NCBI RefSeq assembly: GCF_040372805.1
Contig: NZ_BAABWJ010000007.1
Span: forward strand, 124,001-188,000
Reading direction: 5' to 3'
Length of the DNA stretch: 64,000 bases
Source: Pseudoteredinibacter isoporae_A
GTDB lineage: Bacteria; Pseudomonadota; Gammaproteobacteria; Pseudomonadales; Cellvibrionaceae
Position 1 is the stretch's first letter; every line of letters starts with the position of its first letter. This document shows positions 50,420 to 58,445 of the stretch, piece after piece. The translations under genes were made by a program, and so were the position numbers. A model generated the notes under the pieces. That model did not search any database, was not told the DNA's origin, and was given only the letters and a program-made list of their open reading frames with translations.

Positions 50420-50881
50420 TTACTTACCGACGGTTCCACCAATATCTTTACAAGATTTGGCTGGAGCTTCGATAAAACCAGTACCTTTACAGCTGGCGTG
50501 ACCAGCACAGGCATTTTCTTTGGTCTTACAAGCATTATGGCCCTTACAGATGTTCACGCCGTAGCAATGAATCAGATCAGCGCGAGCAATTTCACCTACC
50601 CACTCACGACTGGCTTTACCACCAGCATCTTCACAAGATTTGGTCGGCATGGCGACAAAACCTTGAGCTTTACACGAACCGTGACCGGCACAGGCATTGC
50701 TGGCTGTTTTACAATCGTTGTGACCCTTACAAACGTTCACACCATAACAGTGGATCAGGTCGGTTTTTTCAGCAGATGCTGTGCTTGGCTGAGCTGTTGT
50801 CTGAGTGTGACCACAGGCCGCTAAACCTGCAGCCGCTACTGCTAAACCGGCGCCGCGCAATAAGCGTTGATGTTGACTCAT
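50420..50881 (-). CDS. Bufferin-like RiPP precursor with two tandem six-cysteine modules
   Basis: The 153-residue secreted precursor has a signal peptide with a lipobox-like L20-A21-A22-C23 and a Thr/Ser-rich linker. Two homologous modules follow, 61 residues apart. Module 1 has cysteines 45, 51, 57, 64, 70 and 83; module 2 has 106, 112, 118, 125, 131 and 144. Each reads DLIHCYGVN-x-CKGHN-x-CKT then NACAGH-x-SCK and ends KSC-x-D-x-GG. CYGVN-x-CKGHN-x-C and ACAGHASCK are typical of BufA2-like bufferins, copper-binding peptides modified by DUF692 enzymes; that subfamily label is from memory. Single-module members are the usual form, so this one is duplicated. The product probably binds copper in the periplasm or on the outer membrane. 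Confidence 0.8.
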   Translation of the reverse strand: MSQHQRLLRGAGLAVAAAGLAACGHTQTTAQPSTASAEKTDLIHCYGVNVCKGHNDCKTASNACAGHGSCKAQGFVAMPTKSCEDAGGKASREWVGEIARADLIHCYGVNICKGHNACKTKENACAGHASCKGTGFIEAPAKSCKDIGGTVGK

Positions 50882-51165
50882 GAGCTTTCTTCCTCTGGGT
50901 TGTGTCTATCTAACGTTGTCATAAAGGTTCGCCGTCACCGGCCACAGGGCTTTTATGATGAAGACGAGCATAGTGTAAGAGGCAAAACTAACGAAATTAT
51001 CACGGAGGGATAATCATATAATGGCGGGAATATTCGACGCACCTAAGGCTAGAACCCCCTCTGGCACACCAAGCCGCCTCCCCCAAAGAAAACTAAAACT
51101 TGCGTAGCATAGTGCAAGTATTAAAAACCAACTAAGTACTAGGTCCTGATTAACATCGAGTTCAT
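50882..51165 (-). promoter_or_regulatory. Upstream region of the bufferin-like operon
   Basis: These 284 bp should carry the operon's promoter. I do not see a copper-responsive CueR/CopR dyad or a convincing -35/-10 pair. An ECF-type promoter, known for some bufferins, cannot be excluded. The ribosome site AGAGGAAGAAAG lies 5 bp before the precursor start. Confidence 0.35.
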
Positions 51166-51516
51166 CTAATCAAAAACATAAGGACAACCGCCATAATTAT
51201 TCATGGCCTCACCCCAACGCCAAACATCATTGGCACGGCGCCAACGGCTGTGAAAAAACTCCATCAAACACGGCCCCTGCTCCAGCTCTACCATAAAAGT
51301 ATCACCCTCGTTTACCTGGCCGTACTCTGGATAATGAACTGAACGTTCCCAACTCAGCCCACCCCGAGAGGCAAGATAACGCTCCCAGAAGGCCTCAACA
51401 TTTTCCTGCTGATCCCAAACCAGCCGCTCGCCAGCATCCTGGGCACTCAGCTGAGGGGCCATAACACTCGACAACAACACAAAAGCAAATACTGAGAATT
51501 GAGAAAGGGGGTTCAT
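51166..51516 (-). CDS. Uncharacterised secreted protein
   Basis: I do not recognise this 116-residue protein. A clear Sec signal peptide (FSVFAFVLLSSVMAPQLSA) precedes a ~90-residue mature part rich in Trp, Glu and Arg: VEAFWERYLASRGGLSWERSVHYPEYGQVNEGDTF, then FFHSRWRRANDVWRWGEAMNNYGGCPYVFD. Two cysteines in the mature chain (GPCLME and GGCPYV) could form a disulfide. It lies between hisD and the bufferin operon, 174 bp downstream of the former and on the same strand. No family can be assigned, and no membrane anchor is visible beyond the signal peptide. The ATG at 51516 follows AAAGGAGTAGCC at a good distance. Confidence 0.65.
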   Translation of the reverse strand: MNPLSQFSVFAFVLLSSVMAPQLSAQDAGERLVWDQQENVEAFWERYLASRGGLSWERSVHYPEYGQVNEGDTFMVELEQGPCLMEFFHSRWRRANDVWRWGEAMNNYGGCPYVFD

Positions 51517-51690
51517 TGGCTACTCCTTTGTGAAGTGATATCACGCGCACTTCGTTCAAGTTGTAGTCAATATAGTACAGAAGGGGAGGATGGGGTAGTT
51601 TGAAATTCGAGTGAATTTCCTAAAGAGACCAAGACAAACTGTCACAGAATGCGTTTGCCAACTGAAACATCGGCAAAAGCATTCAGCCAA

Positions 51691-53001
51691 TCAATCTTCT
51701 GGCAAGATCCGATATTCAGCCGATCTTGCGTGGGCTTCCAGTGATTCTCCACGAGCCAGCGGTGAGGCCACTTTACCCAGCGCTGAGGCACCTTCAGCAG
51801 AACACATTATCAAGGAGCTGCGCTTTTGAAAATCGTAAACACCCAGTGGAGACGAGAATCGAGCGGTGCCGGAGGTGGGCAAAACATGGTTTGGACCAGC
51901 ACAGTAATCGCCCAACGCTTCGGCTGTGTAACGTCCCATAAAAATAGCGCCAGCATGGCGAATATCTGGCAGCATGGCTTCGGGATCGGATACGGAAAGC
52001 TCCAAATGCTCAGGCGCTATACGGTTAATAATTTCAACTGCTTGTTTACGATCAGCCACTTGAATCAGGGCGCCACGCCCTTCCAGGGACGCTCGAGCAA
52101 TCGCTTCGCGCGCCAAATCCGGCAACAGACGATCAATACTTTCCTGCACACGATTCAGAAAATCCGAGTCTTCGGAAATCAGAATCGATTGAGCCTGTTC
52201 ATCGTGCTCTGCTTGAGAAAACAGATCCATCGCAATCCAATCAGGATCTGTACCACCGTCACAATAAACCAATATTTCAGAAGGGCCGGCAATCATGTCG
52301 ATTGCAACCTGGCCGAAGACGGCACGTTTGGCCGTGGCGACAAAAATATTACCGGGGCCAGTAATTTTATCGACCTTGGCCAGACTTTCGGTGCCGTATG
52401 CCAGAGCGGCGACGGCCTGCGCACCACCAATGCAAATGACCTCATCAACACCGGCGATCGCTGCAGCCGCCAACACCATCTCATTCACTTCACCCCCCGG
52501 GGTGGGCGTAGTCATAATCAATTCAGGCACGCCCGCAACTTTGGCAGGAATCGCATTCATTAAAACAGATGATGGGTAGCTGGCCTTGCCCCCCGGCACA
52601 TATAGTCCCACACGATCCAGGGGCGTAATTTGCTGACCTAACACGGTGCCGTCAGCTTCGCGGTACTGCCAGGAATCCTGACGCTGATGCTCGTGATAGC
52701 TTCGAATACGTTCGGCAGCGATTTCAAGAGCCTGACGCTGTTCAGCATCGATCACACTCAATGCAGCGTGTAAACGCGCTTTCGGCACTCGTAACTCGGC
52801 GAAACTTCCAGCGCTCAGACGATCAAACTTTTCGGTGAAACGCAGTACCGCTTGATCACCGTCTGTTTTTACCGCCGTGAGAATGTCATCCACCGCTTGG
52901 TTCACAGCGGGATCAGAAACAGAATCCCAAGCCAGCAGTGTATCCAGGGCGCGATCAAAGTCAGCGCTATTCGCATCTAGTCTTGCTATGGCACAGCTCA
53001 T
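51691..53001 (-). CDS. hisD: Histidinol dehydrogenase
   Basis: The 436-residue zinc-dependent enzyme oxidises L-histidinol to histidine in two NAD-linked steps, the last reactions of histidine synthesis. Recognisable are VGLYVPGGKASYPSSVLMNAIPAKVAGV, IGGAQAVAALAYGTESL, the phosphate site KITGPGNIFVATAKR, and the metal/substrate region AGPSEILVYCD to FSQAEHDEQAQSILI. HLELSVSDPEAMLPDIRHAGAIF near the C-terminus holds the catalytic Glu-His pair. It lies 95 bp downstream of hisG on the same strand. hisC, which follows hisD in many relatives, is absent here. The ATG at 53001 gives a normal N-terminus. Confidence 0.95.
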   Translation of the reverse strand: MSCAIARLDANSADFDRALDTLLAWDSVSDPAVNQAVDDILTAVKTDGDQAVLRFTEKFDRLSAGSFAELRVPKARLHAALSVIDAEQRQALEIAAERIRSYHEHQRQDSWQYREADGTVLGQQITPLDRVGLYVPGGKASYPSSVLMNAIPAKVAGVPELIMTTPTPGGEVNEMVLAAAAIAGVDEVICIGGAQAVAALAYGTESLAKVDKITGPGNIFVATAKRAVFGQVAIDMIAGPSEILVYCDGGTDPDWIAMDLFSQAEHDEQAQSILISEDSDFLNRVQESIDRLLPDLAREAIARASLEGRGALIQVADRKQAVEIINRIAPEHLELSVSDPEAMLPDIRHAGAIFMGRYTAEALGDYCAGPNHVLPTSGTARFSSPLGVYDFQKRSSLIMCSAEGASALGKVASPLARGESLEAHARSAEYRILPED

Positions 53002-53096
53002 GATGGTGTCTTTTATTTGCAGATTTTTAGGTCATTGAAACCATCTGGTCCCGTTGAAATTCGTCGAGACCAGAAAGTCGGAATAGAAAAGCCGCG

Positions 53097-53714
53097 CTAC
53101 AGAACGTCGGCAATAGCATCCAGAATATGTTCAATTTTTTGATGCTTCATCTTCATAGAAGCTTTGTTCACGATGATGCGTGAACTGATGTCGGCAATAT
53201 GGTCCCGCGCTTCCAGGCCGTTCGCGACCAAAGTATTTCCGGTATCAACGATATCGACAATTTCATCGGCCAGGTCCATTAAAGGAGCCAGCTCCATTCC
53301 GCCATAAAGTTTAATGATGTCCACCTGTCTGCCCTGCTCGGCATAATAACGTTTTGCAACGTTGACGTATTTGGTGGCAACTTTGATGCGGCCTTGTTTG
53401 GGTGGCACGCCCTTGATACCAGCGGTCATCAAACGACAGCGTGCAATACCAAGATCCAGGGGTTCATAAAGATTGTCGCTGCCAGACTCCATCAACGTGT
53501 CCTTACCGGCAACACCAAGATCAGCTGAACCGAATTGAACATAGGTAGGAACGTCAACGCCACGCAACACCAGCAAACGAACATCGTTCTGGTTGGTGGC
53601 AAATTGCAGTTTGCGACTGCTGGCGATATCTTCCGCCGGCTCAATGCCGGCACTGGCCAGCAGAGGCAGGGTTTCTTTGAGGATGCGACCTTTGGTCAGG
53701 GCTATGGTTAACAT
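53097..53714 (-). CDS. hisG: ATP phosphoribosyltransferase, short form
   Basis: The 205-residue enzyme is the first of histidine biosynthesis, joining ATP and PRPP. It begins MLTIALTKGRILKETLPLL and has the PRPP loop IVDIVDTGNTLVANGLE. Its length marks the short form, which lacks the C-terminal regulatory domain and needs HisZ as a partner. hisZ is not in this window and is usually near purA or hflC in this class. The gene is 51 bp downstream of murA and 95 bp upstream of hisD, the murA-hisG-hisD order seen in Pseudomonas. Regulation by attenuation is not evident. Confidence 0.95.
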   Translation of the reverse strand: MLTIALTKGRILKETLPLLASAGIEPAEDIASSRKLQFATNQNDVRLLVLRGVDVPTYVQFGSADLGVAGKDTLMESGSDNLYEPLDLGIARCRLMTAGIKGVPPKQGRIKVATKYVNVAKRYYAEQGRQVDIIKLYGGMELAPLMDLADEIVDIVDTGNTLVANGLEARDHIADISSRIIVNKASMKMKHQKIEHILDAIADVL

Positions 53715-53765
53715 AATTTTTTTCTTTGCTTGCTATGGTTGCCCTGGCCGGTTATCCAGCCAGGG

Positions 53766-55028
53766 TCAGTCAGGTACACGCCTGATATTGGCGCCCAACT
53801 GTTGCAGTTTTTCTTCAATGCACTCGTAACCGCGATCGATGTGATAAATGCGATCGATCAGGGTTTCACCACTTGCCACCAGGCCCGCAATCACCAGACT
53901 GGCAGAGGCGCGCAGATCAGTGGCCATCACGGGAGCACCTTTCAAACGCTCTACGCCGGTAACAATTGCCGTATTGCCTTCGAGTGTAATACTGGCGCCC
54001 ATACGATTCAGCTCATGAACTTGAATCAGGCGGTTTTCAAAAATTGTCTCAACAACCGTGCCCGTTCCCTCCGCTACAGCATTCATCGCTGTAAACTGGG
54101 CCTGCATATCCGTCGGGAAAGCGGGGTATGGGGCGGTGCGTAAATTCACCGCCTTCGGACGATTACCTTTCATATCCAGGCTGATCCAGTCGTCGCCTGA
54201 ACTTAGATGGGCACCGGCCTCTTCTAATTTAAGCAACACGGATTCCAGGATATCGGCACGGGTATCGCGTAATTTCACACGACCACGACTGGCCGCAGCA
54301 GCCACCAAAAAAGTGCCGGTTTCGATACGGTCAGGCATCACATGGAAGGTACAGCCGTTCAGGCGCTCTTTACCATGAACAACCAATGTATCGGTACCGA
54401 CACCTTCAATATCAGCGCCCATCGCGATCAAGCAATTGGCCAGATCCACGACTTCTGGTTCACGAGCGGCGTTTTCCAGTACCGTTTTACCATCCGCCAA
54501 AACCGCAGCCATCAGTAGGTTTTCAGTACCACCCACCGTCACAGTGTCCATAAAGATATGGGCACCTTTCAAACGGCCATTGCTGCGGGCACGAATATAG
54601 CCATCGCTTACTTCAATTACAGCACCCATGGCTTCCAGGCCACGCAAGTGAATATCCACGGGACGGCTACCAATGGCACAACCGCCAGGAAAAGACACAT
54701 TGGCCACACCATGGCGAGCCAAAATCGGGCCCAGCACCAAGATAGAAGCACGCATGGTCTTCACAAGATCATAAGGTGCGGTGTAATCCGTGATTGAGTT
54801 CGGATCGACCTCGACACACATCTTCTCATCGATGGTGACCCCCACCCCCATGCAGCGCAACAGTGCCAGCATAGTGGTAATGTCATTCAAATGAGGAAGA
54901 TTGCAAATATGCATTGGGCCGTCGGCCAGCAAAGTGGCGGCCAGAATCGGCAGGCCGGCATTCTTTGCTCCGCTGATACGGATGTCACCATCCAGCGGCT
55001 CGCTGCTATTAACGATTAATTTATCCAT
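53766..55028 (-). CDS. murA: UDP-N-acetylglucosamine 1-carboxyvinyltransferase
   Basis: The 420-residue enzyme performs the first committed step of peptidoglycan synthesis, adding enolpyruvate from PEP to UDP-GlcNAc. The fold's two repeats are visible, as are K22-N23 (SGAKNAGLPI), the mobile loop with catalytic Cys117 (FPGGCAIGSRPVDIHL), and the late YPAFPTDMQAQFTA and ENRLIQVHELNRMGA. Cys117 predicts fosfomycin sensitivity; a Cys-to-Asp change would give resistance. It lies between bolA-like and hisG genes on the minus strand. The gap to the BolA-like gene is 74 bp, so it may be in the same transcript. Confidence 0.96.
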   Translation of the reverse strand: MDKLIVNSSEPLDGDIRISGAKNAGLPILAATLLADGPMHICNLPHLNDITTMLALLRCMGVGVTIDEKMCVEVDPNSITDYTAPYDLVKTMRASILVLGPILARHGVANVSFPGGCAIGSRPVDIHLRGLEAMGAVIEVSDGYIRARSNGRLKGAHIFMDTVTVGGTENLLMAAVLADGKTVLENAAREPEVVDLANCLIAMGADIEGVGTDTLVVHGKERLNGCTFHVMPDRIETGTFLVAAAASRGRVKLRDTRADILESVLLKLEEAGAHLSSGDDWISLDMKGNRPKAVNLRTAPYPAFPTDMQAQFTAMNAVAEGTGTVVETIFENRLIQVHELNRMGASITLEGNTAIVTGVERLKGAPVMATDLRASASLVIAGLVASGETLIDRIYHIDRGYECIEEKLQQLGANIRRVPD

Positions 55029-55102
55029 AGTGTGTCCAAACTCTCAGGCCCATTAGCAGGAACCTGCAAAACATCTTAGGACTCAACCCAATGGGCCAAG
55101 GC

Positions 55103-55333
55103 TTATATTTCCGAAGGGGCACGGGCATCGATACGATCGATCGCGTGGATCGTACCACTGGTGATAGCATCAAATAAGATGGCATTGACCTTTTGCTGTC
55201 GCTTTACCTTGCTGAGTCCTTCAAAGTCTGGACTCACAATAGCGAGGGCGATGTGACTGCCCTGAACTTCCACGGCAGCTTGGCAGTCTGATAGCTGAGA
55301 TTCGATCAGCGCTTTGATTTCTTCGGCTTGCAT
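55103..55333 (-). CDS. ibaG: BolA/IbaG family protein
   Basis: The 76-residue protein matches IbaG: LIESQLSDCQAAVEVQGSH, then SPDFEGLSKVKRQQKVNAIL and GTIHAIDRIDARAP. It keeps KRQQKV in place of the RHxLV of BolA, as in the IbaG branch. IbaG-type proteins bind glutaredoxins and Fe-S clusters and affect acid resistance and envelope traits. It lies between the mlaC-like and murA genes in the canonical place. In Pseudomonas an mlaB gene precedes it; that gene is not present here. No ribosome-site anomaly is evident. Confidence 0.88.
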   Translation of the reverse strand: MQAEEIKALIESQLSDCQAAVEVQGSHIALAIVSPDFEGLSKVKRQQKVNAILFDAITSGTIHAIDRIDARAPSEI

Positions 55334-55413
55334 AGCGGGCCCCTGTAAAAACCCGCTAGTGTAATGAATGCGCGGCTATATTTCACCTGTTTTTGGGGAT
55401 TGACCCAAGGCCC

Positions 55414-56067
55414 TTATGCCTCCGAGTCGCTACCCCAAGTAGCAATTACCGTATCCAGATCCTGATTGTGACGCTTCATCGCATCATCGAACTGACCGGC
55501 AAAGGTTTTGCCCATATTCACGCCATCCAAAACCACATTAATCAGCTTCCACTGTTTGGTTTTGCGAGACTGGGCCATGGTGTAAGCGATACGGGTTTTC
55601 CCCTTATCAGTGACCGCATCCTGCAATACGGAGACACGACGCTTACCACTGATGTCTTCGGTTGGGTCGATCACGGTGATACTGAACTCACCCAGCCCTA
55701 CCATGCCTTTCGCATAGGTGCTGATCAGCTCTGTTTTGAATTTCTTAAGGAATGCGGCCTTTTGCTCTTTCGAGGCCGTTTTACGATGGCTGCCCATGAC
55801 TCCAGCGGCAATACGCTTAAAGCTGACTACAGGCTCAAGGATATCAGCAACCCCTGCATTCAGAGCCTCCTCACCATCCAACTTACCCGCGCGATAGTCC
55901 GCCAACAGTGTCTCTACTTGCTGGCTCACATCGCGAACCAAATCATGGGCTTGACTCTCGGCCGCCTGAACGGAAAAACTACTACAGATTGCCAATACAC
56001 CAATCCAAACTACTTGCAGAGCACGTATCATTTTATTTTGCCTTTGCTGTTTCTGGGTTTTGCCCAC
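55414..56067 (-). CDS. mlaC: MlaC/Ttg2D-family periplasmic phospholipid-binding protein
   Basis: The 217-residue secreted protein has a Sec signal (IRALQVVWIGVLAICSSFSVQA). The MlaC fold follows: AHDLVRDVSQQVETLLADYR, FKRIAAGVMGSHRKTASKEQKAAFLKKFKTELISTYAKGMVGLGEF, DKGKTRIAYTMAQSRKTKQWKLINVVLDGVNMGKTFAGQFDDAM. MlaC carries phospholipids between MlaA-OmpC and the MlaFEDB complex. Here no mlaF, mlaE, mlaD or mlaB gene adjoins it; upstream is the divergent yrbG. It may serve an mla transporter encoded elsewhere or act with a different partner. It is the first gene of the minus-strand mlaC-bolA-murA-his series. Confidence 0.88.
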   Translation of the reverse strand: MGKTQKQQRQNKMIRALQVVWIGVLAICSSFSVQAAESQAHDLVRDVSQQVETLLADYRAGKLDGEEALNAGVADILEPVVSFKRIAAGVMGSHRKTASKEQKAAFLKKFKTELISTYAKGMVGLGEFSITVIDPTEDISGKRRVSVLQDAVTDKGKTRIAYTMAQSRKTKQWKLINVVLDGVNMGKTFAGQFDDAMKRHNQDLDTVIATWGSDSEA

Positions 56068-56330
56068 AAAACCACCTATGCTAATAGCCTGTCGGGACCG
56101 TGGGCGGCGTTATTATAACCATAATATCGCTGCCAATATGACTATTGGCTAAACTCTTGGTTCCCACTTTCTGGCAGGCGCCGTCTAAAATTATGCCGCC
56201 AGGACACATACAAAGGCTTTTTATGGGCAATTATTCGCCTGCCAACCGTTCCGACTTGAAGCCGACACGGCAGCGCTATACCATCCGCCCCCGTTCTGCC
56301 GACCCTGTTCTATAGAGGATACACACACCG

Positions 56331-57314
56331 ATGCCCGATTTATTGCTTGCCTGGATTGCCGTGATTGGAGGACTTGCCGTGCTGGTATGGAGTGCCGATC
56401 GATTTGTTGCAGGCAGTGCAGCTGCCGCGAGCAATCTGGGGGTATCCAAACTCATTATCGGCTTGACCATCGTATCCTTCGGCACCTCAGCGCCCGAAAT
56501 TCTAGTCGCCATTAATGCCGCACTGAATGACATCGGTGATATGGCGATTGGCAATGCCGTGGGGTCCAATCTCGCCAATATCGGCTTGGTTCTGGGGGTG
56601 ACCGCATTGGTTGCTCCCTTGCCCACACAAAAACACCTCATCACCAACGAAATGTTGTTTTTATTGGCCATCACCGCCGTCGCCGGTCTGGTCTTGTGGG
56701 ATTTGCACATTGCAACCTGGGAAGCGGCCCTGATGTTGATCTCAATCATCCCTCTGATTTACATCATGTCACAGCGCCAGCAACGGGAAATGAGCCCGAA
56801 AGAAAAAGCCGAAGAAGAAGAGGAAATTCCGGATCTCAGCAATAAAGCCGCGGCAATTTGGTTTGCGGTCGGACTGGTTCTATTGATTGCCAGCTCGAGA
56901 GTCCTGGTATGGGGTGCCGAGCAAATTGCTCTGGATTTCGGGGTCAGCCCACTGATTATTGGCCTGACCCTGCTCGCCGTTGGCACCAGTCTCCCTGAAC
57001 TGGCCGCGTCTATTGTGAGCGCACTGAAGGGGCACCACGACATTGCTATTGGCAACATCATCGGCTCCAACATGTTCAATATCCTGGCGGTAATGTCGAC
57101 CCCGGCGTTGATCGCTAATATCGAGATCAGCCCGGAACTGCTGAGCCGCGACTATCTCTCCATGGCCCTGATCACCGTCTTGCTTGCCCTCGCCATTGCC
57201 TGGAGCCTGCGCACCGCAACAGAGACAAACCGCATTGGGCGCAGCATGGGCGCAATCTTTTTAAGCCTCTACGGCGCCTATTACTACTGGCTGTTTGCCT
57301 CTGGCGCTCTGTAA
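56331..57314 (+). CDS. yrbG: Calcium/sodium antiporter, YrbG family
   Basis: The 327-residue inner-membrane exchanger has two inverted alpha-repeats: TIVSFGTSAPEILVAINAALNDIGDMAIGNAVGSNLANIGLVLG and TLLAVGTSLPELAASIVSALKGHHDIAIGNIIGSNMFNILAVM. These G-T-S-x-P-E and G-N-xx-GSN motifs hold the Glu residues that bind Ca2+. A charged loop (SPKEKAEEEEEIPDLSNKA) separates the halves. It heads the plus-strand yrbG-kdsD-kdsC-lptCAB-rpoN series, as in E. coli. The start is the ATG at 56331. Function as a Ca2+/Na+ antiporter follows from the family. Confidence 0.9.
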   Translation: MPDLLLAWIAVIGGLAVLVWSADRFVAGSAAAASNLGVSKLIIGLTIVSFGTSAPEILVAINAALNDIGDMAIGNAVGSNLANIGLVLGVTALVAPLPTQKHLITNEMLFLLAITAVAGLVLWDLHIATWEAALMLISIIPLIYIMSQRQQREMSPKEKAEEEEEIPDLSNKAAAIWFAVGLVLLIASSRVLVWGAEQIALDFGVSPLIIGLTLLAVGTSLPELAASIVSALKGHHDIAIGNIIGSNMFNILAVMSTPALIANIEISPELLSRDYLSMALITVLLALAIAWSLRTATETNRIGRSMGAIFLSLYGAYYYWLFASGAL

Positions 57315-57430
57315 AACAGCGCAAATTTAACCTTCTTAACAGGAACTGCCGCCGTCACTCAGGTTCAAAGAGCTGCTGCGACGGCGGGTTGTCGTTATAA
57401 TAGCGGTTTTGTTTCAGCGAAATCTTAGGT

Positions 57431-58402
57431 ATGGGAATGAGTGACACCTTAATCGAAGCGGGAAAACGCACCATTGAGCTGGAAGCCCAAGCGGTTACCG
57501 CTCTCGCGGAGCGCATAGACGGCGAGTTTGCCAAAGCCTGCGAGATGATTCTCAATTGCCAACACCGAGTGATTGTGACCGGCATGGGAAAATCCGGCCA
57601 TATCGGTGGCAAGATAGCGGCCACTCTGGCCAGCACAGGCACACCGGCCTTTTTTGTTCACCCAGGCGAAGCCAGCCACGGCGACCTGGGCATGATCACC
57701 AAAGATGACGTGGTCATCGCAATTTCCAATTCTGGCTCATCCGCCGAAGTGATCACCTTATTGCCGCTGCTCAAGCGTATGGGCAACCCGTTGATCAGCA
57801 TGACCGGACAGAATCAATCGCCCCTGGCAAAAGCCGCTCACGCCCACCTGGACATCAGTATCGAGCAAGAGGCTTGCCCTCTGAATCTTGCACCGACCTG
57901 CAGCACCACAGCCACCTTAGCCATGGGGGATGCACTGGCGGTAGCGCTGCTCGAAGCGCGCGGTTTTACCGCAAAAGATTTCGCGTTCTCCCACCCAGGA
58001 GGCGCACTCGGGCGAAAACTGCTGCTGAAGGTTGAAGACATTATGCACAGTGGTAAAGAACTGCCCCGCGTCGAAAAATCCGCCTTAATCAGCCAAGCCT
58101 TGATGGAAATGACCGCCAAAGGTTTCGGTATGACCACCGTCATGGACGGCCAGGAATTACTGGGCGTCTTCACCGATGGCGATCTGCGCCGCAGCTTGGA
58201 CCAAGGCATCGACTTTAATACCGCCACAATGATCGACGTCATGACAGCCAAACCCTTGACGATCAACCAGAATCGACTCGCGGCCGAGGCACTCGGATTG
58301 ATGGATGAAAAGAAAATTACGGCTCTGGTCGTTGAAGACGAGCAGCAACAGCCGGTTGGTCTGCTGCATATGCACGATCTTCTGAAAGCCGGATTAGTGT
58401 AA
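57431..58402 (+). CDS. kdsD: D-arabinose 5-phosphate isomerase
   Basis: The 323-residue enzyme makes arabinose 5-phosphate from ribulose 5-phosphate for Kdo synthesis. A SIS domain (about 30-180: VTGMGKSGHIGGKIAATLASTGTPAFFVHPGEASHGDLGM) is followed by two CBS motifs (MTTVMDGQELLGVFTDGDLRRSL and LAAEALGLMDEKKITALVVEDE). It lies 116 bp downstream of yrbG with a TATAAT box at 57396-57401, so it may begin its own transcript. The start is the first ATG (57431); the ATG two codons later is equally possible. It is followed by kdsC after a 43-bp gap. Confidence 0.95.
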   Translation: MGMSDTLIEAGKRTIELEAQAVTALAERIDGEFAKACEMILNCQHRVIVTGMGKSGHIGGKIAATLASTGTPAFFVHPGEASHGDLGMITKDDVVIAISNSGSSAEVITLLPLLKRMGNPLISMTGQNQSPLAKAAHAHLDISIEQEACPLNLAPTCSTTATLAMGDALAVALLEARGFTAKDFAFSHPGGALGRKLLLKVEDIMHSGKELPRVEKSALISQALMEMTAKGFGMTTVMDGQELLGVFTDGDLRRSLDQGIDFNTATMIDVMTAKPLTINQNRLAAEALGLMDEKKITALVVEDEQQQPVGLLHMHDLLKAGLV

Positions 58403-58445
58403 ACACAACACGCATCACCTGACGCAAGCCTAAGGATTGAGACAC

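Noticed and set aside
51826..52563. A 245-codon plus-strand open frame inside hisD
   Set aside because: It is antisense to the highly conserved hisD and shows no conserved motif; several overlapping frames here are by-products of codon bias.
55393..56118. A 241-codon plus-strand open frame covering the mlaC-like gene
   Set aside because: It is antisense to a recognisable MlaC with signal peptide and has no motif or ribosome site of its own.
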